From the NCBI RefSeq assembly GCF_022530855.2, contig NZ_CP099567.1, positions 62,001 to 126,000 of the forward strand: DNA of 64,000 nucleotides, read 5' to 3'. Both the position numbers and the translations under genes were made by a program. This document shows positions 18,752 through 27,701 of this stretch, piece by piece; within the stretch, counting starts at the first letter, position 1, and each line of letters starts with the position of its first letter. Source of the DNA: Candidatus Vondammii sp. HM_W22 (GTDB lineage: Bacteria > Pseudomonadota > Gammaproteobacteria > Chromatiales > Chromatiaceae). The notes below the pieces were generated by a model. That model was not told the DNA's origin and did not search any database. It saw nothing but the letters and a program-made list of their open reading frames with translations.

Positions 18752-19330
18752 ATGGATAACCTGATTTGGATCTTTGTCAGCACCCTGCTGGTAAACAACT
18801 TTGTGCTGGCCTATTTTCTCGGCCTCTGCCCCTTCCTCGGGGTTTCCGGAAAGCTGGAAACCTCTTTCCGCTTGGGGCTGGCCACCACGTTTGTACTGCT
18901 GATCACGGCACTCTGCGCTTGGATTCTCAACACCTACATCCTGATCTATGCCCCCTATCTGCGATTGATCAGCTTTATCGTGGTCATCGCCAGTACCGTG
19001 CAATTCATCGAGATGGCGATCAAGAAGCTGAGCCCCACCCTGTTCAAGGCCCTGGGCATCTTTCTGCCCCTGATCACCACCAACTGCGCCATTCTGGGTC
19101 TGGCCATTTTCGCCACCAACCGCGGCTACAGTCTGGTTGAAGGGTTGGTATTCGCCTTGGGTGCAGGTGCCGGCTTCACGCTGGCGATGGTGCTGATGGC
19201 GGGCCTGCGCGAAGAGTCTGAGCTGTCGGACGTTCCCGCCCTGATCAAAGGCACCGCCATGAACCTGATCATCGCCGGGATACTCTCGATGGCCTTCATG
19301 GGTTTTGCCGGCCTGTTCAGTTCCAGCTAG
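18752..19330 (+). CDS. rnfA: Rnf complex membrane subunit RnfA
   Basis: RnfA is an NqrE-type membrane protein of 192 residues with six helices. LCPFLGVS near 25-32 and TTNCAILGLAIFATN near 109-123 mark the inverted-repeat fold that, with RnfE, carries a [2Fe-2S] centre in the membrane. It is the last clear gene of the Rnf set; the order B-C-D-G-E-A differs from the enterobacterial A-B-C-D-G-E. Confidence 0.95.
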   Translation: MDNLIWIFVSTLLVNNFVLAYFLGLCPFLGVSGKLETSFRLGLATTFVLLITALCAWILNTYILIYAPYLRLISFIVVIASTVQFIEMAIKKLSPTLFKALGIFLPLITTNCAILGLAIFATNRGYSLVEGLVFALGAGAGFTLAMVLMAGLREESELSDVPALIKGTAMNLIIAGILSMAFMGFAGLFSSS

Positions 19331-19389
19331 ACTTAACAGAGTAGAGCGCTTGTTTATCCATTAAGCCGTTACTGAGGGAGAACCGCCCA

Positions 19390-19698
19390 ATGCTAACCCA
19401 TCTATTAACCCTGCTTGGCCTAGTCTTGCTCTGTGCGGGCTGGATGCTGTTTCAGCTTTGGCTGGGCAGACAAAATCCGGAGAAAAAAAACGTCTTCAGG
19501 CTAGGCTGTGGCGCCTGCAGTAACAAAGGCTGCTCTCAACACACGGGGAATGGGGCTGAGCAGGCAGCAGAAGAAAAGCCAAGAACAAGAAAAGGCACCC
19601 GAAGGTGCCTTTTCTTGTTTAACAGCTTGGGTTGTCTGCTTAGCTTTTACGGCTGTAGCGCCTACGGAACTTATCCACACGGCCAGCAGTATCCATAA
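19390..19698 (+). CDS. Small cysteine-rich single-pass membrane protein, 3' end probably altered
   Basis: The ATG follows a good ribosome site (GAGGGAGAA) 59 bases after rnfA. Residues 3-25 form a membrane helix and are followed by [10 protein letters not shown], a compact Cys cluster that recalls the small NqrM/FeoB-associated Cys-rich membrane proteins linked to iron-sulfur assembly of Nqr/Rnf-type complexes. The frame then runs straight through a perfect terminator hairpin to give 102 residues, which is unlikely for the native gene. A stop exists in another frame near residue 55, so a 1-nt indel has probably removed the true end. The function is inferred from position and shape only. Confidence 0.5.
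   Translation: MLTHLLTLLGLVLLCAGWMLFQLWLGRQNPEKKNVFRLGCGACSNKGCSQHTGNGAEQAAEEKPRTRKGTRRCLFLFNSLGCLLSFYGCSAYGTYPHGQQYP
19584..19623. terminator. Bidirectional intrinsic terminator
   Basis: A perfect 16-bp stem (arms 19584-19599 and 19604-19619) with a CGAA loop is flanked by A- and T-rich tails. It sits between the converging Rnf locus and rpmE and can end transcription from both sides. Confidence 0.9.
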
Positions 19699-19846
19699 TC
19701 TTCTGCTTACCGGTGAAGAAGGGGTGGCAAGAGGAACAGACTTCCACATGCAGATCTTCACAAAGTGTGGAGCTGGTTTCGAATTCGTTACCACAGCTGC
19801 AGACCACTTTGATATCGCCGTACTTAGGGTGAATATCTGGTTTCAT
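19640..19846 (-). CDS. rpmE: Ribosomal protein bL31
   Basis: This 68-residue protein of the large ribosomal subunit starts MKPDIHPKY, the usual L31 beginning, at 19846 with an AGAGG ribosome site. Four cysteines (CSC near 16-18 and CSSC near 37-40) make it the zinc-binding C+ form. An upstream in-frame ATG at 19900 is not needed. Confidence 0.95.
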   Translation of the reverse strand: MKPDIHPKYGDIKVVCSCGNEFETSSTLCEDLHVEVCSSCHPFFTGKQKIMDTAGRVDKFRRRYSRKS

Positions 19847-19959
19847 GATTGCCTCTACAAAAACTGATTTCATTCTGCCCAGCATGGGTTGAGAGAGCAC
19901 GATATTATAGTGGAGCGGAAAAGCCTTCGCAAGAATTTTAACGCACGGACTTTATTGGG

Positions 19960-20948
19960 ACCCTATATTTGCATTGCAACCAAGGTTCAGAATCTTCTGA
20001 TAGTTACTGTAGATGGGGTTATCTTCTGGAAAATAGTACAACGTCACCTGTGCATAGCTATCAAAGGGATTTTCAATGCGATTGATCTGCCGCCGCCTCT
20101 CTCTCCATATCATAGCTGTTAACGCCGACGGAGGAGGGCACAGGATAGTCGGTCCCGAACAACAGTTTGGAGTGTATTTCGGTCTGTTCCGAGAGATGGC
20201 GCAGAGCCCTGGCACGCATGGGGGAGAGAATGGCGGAGATATCGCCATAAAGATTGTCATGCTTTGCCAGCAGCTCCAGCATCCGAAAATAGTCCTGATC
20301 GAACCAAGCCGGGTTCTTTGAGAGATTCCGCCAGGGGAACAGCCGGTGGCTAAACCTGCCCAGCCCCATGTGGGCGGCAATCACTGTCACCCCGGAAAGC
20401 AGTGGCAGATCGAGCATTCCGACACCCTCGTACTGGGAGAAAGAGCTGATGCTGTACTCACTGCCGATATGGATAATCAGAGCGGCAGGCCATGAGATTT
20501 CAGCTTCTCATAATAGGGTAAAAGCCGCTGATCATTGAGATCCAGCCCCCAGTAGTTCTGCAAAAACTTGGCACCGCAGCAACCCCGCTCCACGTACTCA
20601 TCAATCAGGGAGAGCGCGCCATTCCCCGCCAGGGGTTGACCGAGAGGAATGGGATAAAGCAGTCAGGATGCTCAGTGTGAACCTGCAGCACATCCTCGGT
20701 GAAGGCGCAGACCGTTTTATCCCGATGCAGCTCCCTCCACCCCGAAGAGATAAATCCGCTCAATATGCTCGGACTCACGCACTGAACGGGAGATCGCTTC
20801 AACATAGGTTGCATGGGGATGGGTCTGAAGGGCCTGGGGAGAGGTGCCGAGATTTTCTGCAAAAAAAGCGCACCGCCAGCCGGTCGAATGGACGGGTGAA
20901 AGCCACATTGGGATTGAGCAGATGGGTGTGGATATCAACTGTCTTCAT
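19960..20948 (-). pseudogene. Amidohydrolase-type metal hydrolase, broken
   Basis: Reading from 20948 the first frame gives MKTVDIHTHLLNPNVAFTRP, whose HTH is the metal-binding motif that opens amidohydrolase_2 TIM barrels. Further blocks lie in shifting frames: a segment around 20720-20860, GVTVIAAHMGLGRF near 20370, and LLFGTDYPVP near 20130, which contains the conserved late Asp. At least three frameshifts separate them. The start overlaps the stop of the acyl-ligase pseudogene (20945), so the two were once an operon. The substrate is unknown. Confidence 0.8.
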
Positions 20949-23370
20949 ACCGCCTCCCCGGCCAGCAACTTGGCTTGGCGAAAATCACTTTTGCCACTCC
21001 CCAGCTTGGGTATGGCCGCAACACTGACCAGGCGTGATGGAATCATCAGAGGATTTAGCTTGGCATCCTTAATCGCCTGTTTCACCACAGGCTCTTCAGT
21101 CTCCCCCGCAAACAGCATCACCACCTGCTCTCCCTTCCGGCTGTCGGGCAAGCTGGTCGCCAGCACCTCGATACCTTCTAGCATCACTTGGACAATCGCA
21201 CTCTCTACCGCCCCCAGGTTGATTATCTCTCCGCCAATCTTGGCAAACCACGAGTAACGGTCGACGATGGTGAGAAAGGCATCTTCATCCAGGTGCCCCT
21301 TGTCTCCGGTCTTGTACCAGCGCTTGCCATCCAGCTCGATAATGACCACCCCACTTTTTCGGATCCTTAAGATACCCTAGCATCACCTGTGTACCACCCG
21401 CCAGGATCAGGCCATCCTCCCCTGCCGGGAGAGATTTGAGAGTCTCTGGATCGACGACACAAAAGCTGCTCCCTGGCAGAGGCAGGCCAACCGTGCCCGC
21501 TCTATGCCCCTTCTGTACCCGCCACTCGCGGGTGTCCAGACGATCAGGTATGTTGACACTGGCCACTGGAGTGGTTTCGGCCGTACCGTAACCCTCGTAG
21601 ATCGTTTTATTAAATTTTTGCCTGGAAAGGATCTCTGACATCAGAATTCAATCTTTCGGCTCCGGCCACGACTACCCGGAGGGACTCCAGCATCAGCGGA
21701 TGTACCCGGCGGTTTCGGACAAATAACCTGAGAAAAGTGGAAGTGACACACATCACGGTAATCCGATAGCGAGCCACCGTCTTGGCGATATTCAGTACAT
21801 CGGTTGGGTAGGGAGAAGACAATGGCGGCAACCAGTGTTTTATAACCCGAGAGCTCACCGCCACCTCTGGCGTCTGCCACGCAGAGGGTACCACCCTGAC
21901 GCTTGACCGTATCCAGGCCAGAGGGATGGGACCAAGACGCTCGGTGTGCAATTCCCCAGCTTCAATCGAAAGATTAAATGCACTTTGCTTCACCTGCCGG
22001 GTCGTTGCATTCATCGGCAGCGCCTCCTTGCTCTGGCCCGGCGCAATGGGCACCGCTCCAAAGAAATCGAGAAACCATCTCAGGTACCAGCGCTTATAGT
22101 AGTCCCAATGCATAACGAACCGCACTGGGCGAGGGTAGGCGATCTGTACCATGGCCTAGTCCAGCCAGCTGATATGATTTCCCTGCATCAGCACACCGCC
22201 TTGTCCCGGCAGGTTGTTGAAACCAAGCTCTTCAATCCGATAGCGGCCGGCAAAGAGGCGACTGACCAGATGGCGCACCAGAAACTGAGGCCGCTGATAG
22301 AAGGTATCAAGAGCGACACTGGTGAACAAACCAAACAGACTGACGCTGTCGGCCCCGTAGATGGCAAAAAAGACGGTCAGCGCAAGAAAACCGGGCATAG
22401 TAAGATTCTGCACCCAGTTGTTCCCCTCCAGCACAATCCCAAGCTGATCATCACGGGCATGGAACTAAATTAGTGCATTCAGGGGGACGATAAAGATACC
22501 ACCAAAAAAACCAACGCCAGAATATCCAGACAGCAAAGGTGCGGTATCGAGCTGGGTAATCATGAATAGAGTACCCATCACACCAATGGCCCCAGGGGTA
22601 CCAAGCCAATTTCGATATGATCTTTCCGGCACCCAGGGAACCGATAGTAATACCTGCCCCGGAGCAGGCCAGCAGCTCCTGAATCACAACGGTATTGGTC
22701 TCGGCCAGGATCTCTTTGGCGAAAGCAGGAAAGGTGGCCAACACCACCTGAGAGACGCCCCAGAATATAGAGAGCCAGATATTGCAGTTATCCCGCAAAG
22801 TAGCGCCGGATTCTCAGCCTGCATCATCGGCAGGCATAGCGCCATCAACAATTCAACCAGCGCGCAAGCCACCAGGAGCCAGCTCGCGGGTGCCACACGC
22901 TGCAACAGGTCCAACGGCCCCTGAAACAAATAACCGGCCAACGCCTGCTTAAACAGGCTAGAGAAGAGAAATACCCCGAGAAAAATGGTAACAATAGTCA
23001 CCATCTGCACCACCGCATTCATCGGTGCCAACCGTTCCTACCCCGCCAGTTCCTTGATATAGCCGTATTTGGCTGGAGAGTAAAAAGCACTCTGCGCCGC
23101 CAGCAGAAAGGTGAAACCGAGGGCGGCCAGGAACCACAGAGTCAAGCCAGCCGCTACCAGGGCTGAGGCCACCATCACCCGTAGCCTGCGAAACCGGTCT
23201 ACCAGATAACCGGAAAGTGCGAACAGCAGGATGAACGGGATCAGGACATTGACAATGGCGGCCAGAATGATCTAGGTCTCACCATCGTAGACCTTGAACA
23301 TCGTGTTCTGAATAGTGATCTTGTGCGCCAGATCGACAAAGGCGTTTAAAAAAATCATCACCAAGAGGAT
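20945..23370 (-). pseudogene. MFS transporter / acyltransferase / acyl-CoA ligase fusion (Aas-like), broken
   Basis: On the minus strand three domains follow each other. From 23370 to about 22480 there is an LplT-like MFS segment (AFVDLAHKITIQNTMF, FYSPAKYGYIKEL) with in-frame stops. From about 22470 to 21950 there is a PlsC acyltransferase with the GNHISWLD catalytic motif. To 20945 there is an AMP-binding ligase (YEGYGTAETTP, YKTGDKGHLDED, GKSDFRQ). This matches the bacterial MFS-Aas fusion that re-acylates lysophospholipids with an acyl-ACP synthetase domain. Many frameshifts and stops have killed it, and its N-terminus is cut exactly where the ISL3 element begins. Confidence 0.85.
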
Positions 23371-24366
23371 GGCTCTTCGCCTAATTGACTGGGTAGATTA
23401 ACGTACCTCCCTATTATGAGAGATAAAGATCTACACGCCCAGATCCTGGGTATCAAGAGCCCTTGGCATGTTAGCAGTGTAGAGTTGGCTCTGTCAGAGG
23501 GAGAGGTAACGGTATAGGTTGAGCAGGAGGTAGGTGCCAAACAGTGTTGTTCAACCTGTGGGCAGATCTCATCGGGCTATGACTCACGCAAGCGCCGCTG
23601 GCGGCACCTTGATACCTGCCAGTACAAAACTATTCTAGTAGCAGATGTGCCCAGGGTGCAGGTACAGTGCTATATGTGGGCAGTGACCGCAAAAAGGCGG
23701 TGCTCAAAGCATGGTACGAAAGTCTGACGGAGGAGCAGCGAGAAGCGATAGAGAGTGCCTCCATGGATATATGGCCAAGCCTTTATCAATGCCATACTGG
23801 AAAGCCTGCCTAGGGCTGAAGAGAAGATTGCCTTTGATAAATTCCATGTCGCCAAATACTCCGGTGAGGCGGTAGACAAGGTACGCGGCCAAGAGCACAA
23901 AGCGCTGAAGGCTATGAGGACCCTAAAGGCAGCTAGTATGACTGACTCTACAACCCGGAGAACATGGCACGCCGACAGAAATTGCGGTTCAAGGCGCGCT
24001 ACGTGACAGCACGCTGAAGATTGCCCGTGCCTGGGCAATCAAAGAGTTTGCCATGTCACTCTCAAGACGTGGGCAAGGAAAGGCTGGGAGCAGCGGTTGC
24101 CATGGGCAATGCGCAGTGGCCTGGTGCCAATCAAGAAAGTGGCGGGAACAATCAAGGATCACCTGTGGGGAATATTGAACGTTGTTGTTTTGGAAGTAAG
24201 TAATGGTCCGGCAGAAGGTCTCAACAGCCGAATCAAGATGCGTAGCAGAGGTTTCCGCAACAAGGAGCGGTTTGCCAATGCAATCTACTTCCACCTTGGA
24301 GGGCTGAGTCTTTATCCTGAGAGAGTGGTTGGGTGATACTTACCCTCTCCGATTAGGGGAAGAACC
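23371..24366 (+). mobile_element. ISL3-family insertion sequence, degraded
   Basis: The ends form imperfect inverted repeats: GGCTCTTCGCCTAATTGACT on the left and, reversed, GGTTCTTCCCCTAATCGGAG on the right. The length of 996 bp is short for the family (about 1.2-1.6 kb), so internal sequence is lost. I see no 8-bp target duplication. The left end coincides with the truncated start of the MFS-Aas gene. Confidence 0.85.
23416..24336 (+). pseudogene. ISL3-family transposase, broken
   Basis: The frame opens MRDKDLHAQILGIKSPW, meets a stop near 23517, and shows a Cys-rich zinc segment (CCSTCGQ). IAFDKFHVAKYSGEAVDKVR then lies near 23830-23880 and GPAEGLNSRIKMRSRGFR near 24208-24262, the latter carrying the last catalytic Glu region. 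Several frameshifts and deletions make it inactive. Confidence 0.85.
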
Positions 24367-24423
24367 CGAATGATTATTCCAAAATGGGCGGAGAATCAGG
24401 TCTGAAAGGTTGAAGGAACCAGA

Positions 24424-24451
24424 CCCTCAGCCTGATACTTCAGGGACGACT
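24424..24451 (-). repeat. Solo insertion-sequence end (28 bp), copy 1
   Basis: This 28-bp sequence is found again, perfectly, in the opposite orientation at 44065-44092. Read on the minus strand it begins AGTCGTCCCTGAAGTAT, close to the terminal repeat AGTCGACCCTGAAATAT of the IS5-type elements here. It is best explained as the surviving end of a related element that truncated the neighbouring MotB-like gene. Confidence 0.65.
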
Positions 24452-24988
24452 ACTTACCCACCTGAGAAGTTCGATGAGTTGACCCGCACCTCTCAGAAAC
24501 CGTGGCTGTTCAGGGTAAAGTTGATACAGTCATTGAGCCTGAGTTGCAGCGGCAACAGACTCAGACCGCTGTGTGAAGAACCTGCCGAGGTGGAAACAGA
24601 TCAATTGCGAGAGCAGTTCAAGCAGGCATTGCTGGATCAGGGATTGGAAGAGTCTGTCGAAATCACCGTGACCTCCAACCGTATCGACCTGCAGATTCGT
24701 GAACGTATTCTGTTTCAGCTGTCTGACGGCCGGTGGGCAGGCGCTCCTGGGTCGGCGGGCACCACTACTGAATGACAGTGGGAATGCTATCTCGGTTGAG
24801 GGGCATACCGATAATATCCCTATTTCCAATGAGCGCTACCCTTCCAACTGGGAGCTCTCCGCTCAGCGTGCGACCCAGGGGGGTCATCCGAGTGCCTGAG
24901 GACCATCGGCTATGCCGATACGAAGCCGCTGGCAGATAACGCGACGGATGAAGGGCGTGCCCGCAACCGGCGGGGATCACATGGATAA
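24452..24988 (+). pseudogene. OmpA/MotB-type peptidoglycan-binding protein, broken
   Basis: The C-terminal OmpA-like domain is recognisable from [20 protein letters not shown] near 24800, the classic peptidoglycan-binding motif of MotB/PomB stators. A later frame gives GYADTKPLADNATDEGRARN. Before it a segment ([26 protein letters not shown]) resembles the MotB periplasmic linker. The N-terminal membrane anchor is missing, and frameshifts occur near 24740 and 24890. No motA-like partner is seen. Confidence 0.7.
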
Positions 24989-25027
24989 CTGAGCTGCTCT
25001 TTGATTCCCGTTTTTCTTCGGGTGAAT

Positions 25028-25714
25028 TCAGAGTCCGCAGCCTTGATTGCCCGGTATTGCAGTATCGATTTTTTCGGGTTTGGGCAGTCTAATCTCAGTC
25101 ATTATCCGGATGTACTCTTCGCGGCTTCGGTTGTTTCCAAGCCGTGGGTTGAATCTCTGCTCCTCTCCAACCGTGGAGCAGGTGAAGCCCGCATAGTCAT
25201 GGCACGGAAAGATGATGGTATCTTGCGGCAGTGTGAAGATCTTCTGGACAATTGAATCATAAGCCTGACCGGCGTTACCTGATTGGAAATCCGTCCGCCC
25301 ACTGCCATGGATCAATAGGGTGTCTCCGGTGAAGATCATTCCATCGGCAAGATAGCAGACATCGGTATCTGTGTGACCTGGGGTATGTATAACCCGCAGT
25401 ATCCGGGAGCCGAGAGATAGCTGATCCCCCTCTTGCAGCAGAATATCAGCGCAATTTGCGTGACTGTTTGTATGCACGCCGACTTTGCAATCGAATGCCT
25501 TCCGTAACAAGCCGCCACCGGTCACGTGATCTGCATGAATATGCGTTTCCAGCGAGTACTGAAGATGCAGCCCCAGCTCTTCAATCAGGTTTTTATCGCG
25601 TTTCCATTGCTCAATCACCGGATCAATAATAGCAGCCTGTTTCGTTGCGTTATCCCATAACAGATAGGTATAAGTGCTGGTGGCTAGGTCAAAAAGCTGT
25701 CGTGTATTCATCAT
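25028..25714 (-). CDS. Persulfide dioxygenase (ETHE1-type metallo-beta-lactamase fold)
   Basis: The protein oxidises glutathione persulfide to sulfite using one iron, a step of sulfide detoxification. The 228 residues show the metal-binding THIHADHVTGG near 57, a His within HTPGHTD, the GDTLL Asp, GRTDFQSG and the late His in PCHDY. The GRTDFQ signature separates these sulfur dioxygenases from glyoxalase II and lactamases. Start is at 25714 or the adjacent ATG at 25711. A palindrome at 25764-25783 lies where an operator would be. No rhodanese or repressor gene is adjacent. Confidence 0.9.
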   Translation of the reverse strand: MMNTRQLFDLATSTYTYLLWDNATKQAAIIDPVIEQWKRDKNLIEELGLHLQYSLETHIHADHVTGGGLLRKAFDCKVGVHTNSHANCADILLQEGDQLSLGSRILRVIHTPGHTDTDVCYLADGMIFTGDTLLIHGSGRTDFQSGNAGQAYDSIVQKIFTLPQDTIIFPCHDYAGFTCSTVGEEQRFNPRLGNNRSREEYIRIMTEIRLPKPEKIDTAIPGNQGCGL

Positions 25715-25763
25715 TACCGCTGCCTTTTATGGACTGATTTATTCGCGTCTAAGATAAACCAAG

Positions 25764-25783
25764 TATATTACCGGGTAATTATA
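25764..25783. promoter_or_regulatory. Candidate operator palindrome
   Basis: TATATTACCGGGTAATTATA is near-perfectly palindromic around the central base and lies 50-69 bases upstream of the persulfide dioxygenase start, in AT-rich promoter-like DNA. It could bind a small dimeric regulator; the regulator is unknown. Confidence 0.45.
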
Positions 25784-25799
25784 TAACGGGGTATCGAGA

Positions 25800-26552
25800 T
25801 CAAGTCAACCCGGTTTCTGACAAGGTATTGGGGGGGGGACATCGTTTCCATCTGGAGTGAGAGAGGGCCGGGCCATTGCCCTGCCCTCTCATTCCCTGTT
25901 CAATGGGAGTTAAAGCGATTTTTTGCAGAAGTACCAGTTCGGTGCACTCATACCCTTCATTTATGCGTGCTTCAGCCGTTGCCGGTGGCGGAACAATCAC
26001 CTTGTCGCCAGGCTGCCAGTTCTCAGGCGTTGCAACAGCGTGCTCGTTAGAGGTCTGCAGGGCAGTGATCAGGCGCAAAAACTCATCAATGGAGCGACCA
26101 TTGGTCATCGGGTAGTAAACCATGGCACGAAGCACTCCATTGGGATCAATGATGAAGGTAGCCCGCACCGCCGAGGTATCTGCCGCACCCAGATGAATCA
26201 TGCCGCAGGCGCGAGCTACGTCCATGCTCAGGTCAGCGATGATCGGGAATTTCACCTCCATATCGAACTTCTCTTTGATATTGCGTACCCAGGCTACATG
26301 GCTGTAGTGGCTGACGATGGAAAACCCGAGCAGCTCAGTATTGAGCGCCTGGAAATCTTCATGGTGACGTGTAAAAGCGACGAACCCGGTTGTACACACC
26401 GGGGTGAAATCTGCCGGGTGAGAGAAAAGCACCAGCCACTTACCGTGATAATCCTCAAGCTTTTTTACGCCATGGGTGGTTGGGGCTTCAAATGCACCAG
26501 CCACCTCATTCAATCGGGGCATGCCGTAGATCTTTTCGCTGCTATTTCCCAT
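25800..26552 (-). CDS. 1-Cys (Prx6-type) peroxiredoxin with frameshifted C-terminus
   Basis: This thiol peroxidase has the peroxidatic cysteine in HPADFTPVCTT (about residues 45-55), the conserved Arg region AVRATFIIDP, and the C-terminal PENWQPGDKVIVPPP typical of the bacterial and archaeal Prx6 group. Relatives end about YECTNWYFCKKSL. Here one extra base at 25942 moves the frame after YECT, so the ORF runs on to 250 residues; in the other frame NWYFCKKSL is intact and stops at 25910-25912. The active site is unaffected. The ATG at 26552 has a strong GAGGA ribosome site. Confidence 0.88.
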   Translation of the reverse strand: MGNSSEKIYGMPRLNEVAGAFEAPTTHGVKKLEDYHGKWLVLFSHPADFTPVCTTGFVAFTRHHEDFQALNTELLGFSIVSHYSHVAWVRNIKEKFDMEVKFPIIADLSMDVARACGMIHLGAADTSAVRATFIIDPNGVLRAMVYYPMTNGRSIDEFLRLITALQTSNEHAVATPENWQPGDKVIVPPPATAEARINEGYECTELVLLQKIALTPIEQGMRGQGNGPALSHSRWKRCPPPNTLSETGLT

Positions 26553-26711
26553 CTTTCTGTCCTCAATGAGAGGCTTGCGTATTGCAATAAAAATACCGAT
26601 AACTCCCGACGATGGGCAGTAAATTACAGCTCCTCAGGATTATTGATAATAATTTTTTTATCGATTAATACTTTGTCGTAGCAACCGGTCACGTTTTGCT
26701 AGTCCAAGAGT

Positions 26712-26795
26712 GAGACCTTCGCTGCCGACACAGAGAGCGAAGCGAAGGTCGGCAGGGAATACGTTTTGGGGCGTTCCCATCCCCAAAACGGACTT
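26712..26795. repeat. Two nested/adjacent inverted repeats
   Basis: GACCTTCGCT pairs with AGCGAAGGTC, overlapping a second pair CTGCCGAC/GTCGGCAG. Just after, CGTTTTGGGG pairs with CCCCAAAACG around 26762-26790. The stretch is strongly foldable but lacks a clear T-tract. It may be a transcript-end structure or an IS relic. Confidence 0.45.
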
Positions 26796-26840
26796 AATCT
26801 TTGGCACCCTGTTATTGCCCCGGGCACCGTGTTCGGAAGT

Positions 26841-26933
26841 CTACCCTCTGCCGCTTGAGCTGTCCGCATACAGCGGGGTGGCTGTCATTAGGGTGAGGAG
26901 TAAAACAGGCATATTTTGCAGCAATGGTTGCAT
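26841..26933 (-). pseudogene. Stump of a secreted protein: signal peptide then stop
   Basis: Thirty codons from an ATG at 26933 with a ribosome site (AGGAGCC) encode a textbook signal peptide (hydrophobic core VLLLTLMTATPLYA with likely cleavage after YA) and end at a TAG in the first mature residues (DSSSGRG). It is most likely the leftover 5' end of a periplasmic protein gene; the family cannot be told. Confidence 0.45.
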
Positions 26934-27041
26934 GTTGGCTCCTGGGTAAAGAAAAACCTGGAATTCGATATTAGCTTTTTTATTGGCATCACGTCTCCCT
27001 GTCGTAGTATCTTTTGGGGCCTATGATGTAAGGAGATTTTC

Positions 27042-27491
27042 GTGAGTGAAAAACAGGTTGCAGATCAAGTCGCTCTGATGGGTGATGCAGCTGAACGCTG
27101 TTCCAAAGAGGGATATTGTTGCGCCGAGGCCATTCTACTGGCGGCCATTGAAGTGTATGTGCCTGATACTTCCAGGGAGGTAACGCAAATGGCAACCGGT
27201 CTTTGTGGTGGTATGGGTAACCATAATGCCACCTGCGGCGTTTTTACCGGGGGTGCGCTGGCCATTGGCCTGCTCACGGATGGAGCGTCCGATAGCCAAC
27301 GCAAGCGGCAGATCAAGGTGTTGAGTTCGCGTTTCCAGGTTAAGCTGGAGCAGTTGGCCGGTGGCCATATCTGCGAATCCTTGTTGAAAAAGATGGGTAT
27401 TAGTAACTGGAATGGGCGACTCTGCCGGGAGCTGACCCGTCAGGGTGCGGAGGTGCTTGCAGGCCTGATGAGCGAGCGCACGGGACAATAA
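27042..27491 (+). CDS. C_GCAxxG_C_C family protein
   Basis: This 149-residue putative redox protein starts at a GTG with AAGGAG upstream. The family's cysteines are visible: CC near 25-26, LCGGMGNHNATCGVFTGG near 50-66 (Cys, GG and CG), and later CESLL and LCREL. The Cys pattern suggests a disulfide redox or metal site, but no activity is established for most members. It stands alone between the peroxiredoxin and the propionate-gene remnants. Confidence 0.8.
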   Translation: MSEKQVADQVALMGDAAERCSKEGYCCAEAILLAAIEVYVPDTSREVTQMATGLCGGMGNHNATCGVFTGGALAIGLLTDGASDSQRKRQIKVLSSRFQVKLEQLAGGHICESLLKKMGISNWNGRLCRELTRQGAEVLAGLMSERTGQ

Positions 27492-27701
27492 TGCTCATTA
27501 TCGTTTGCAAATTAACTGGCAATGACTAGGGTAATTTATAAAACGCGTGGATAAATGAAATATTCTTAAAAATTAAGTAGGTAACCTCTATAATTTTTAG
27601 CATACCCTTTTAAGCTCATCTGTGCGAAATAATTAACATGTAAGGCCGGTCTGTTAACTGCTCCGGTCGTGATAATAACCTCCAACAGTGGCAGGAGAAC
27701 C

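Noticed and set aside
19900-19900. Longer bL31 starting at 19900
   Set aside because: The 18 extra residues do not occur in bL31, and the ATG at 19846 has the better ribosome site.
26710-26949. 79-codon plus-strand frame
   Set aside because: It overlaps strong hairpins and the minus-strand signal peptide, and shows no recognisable domain.
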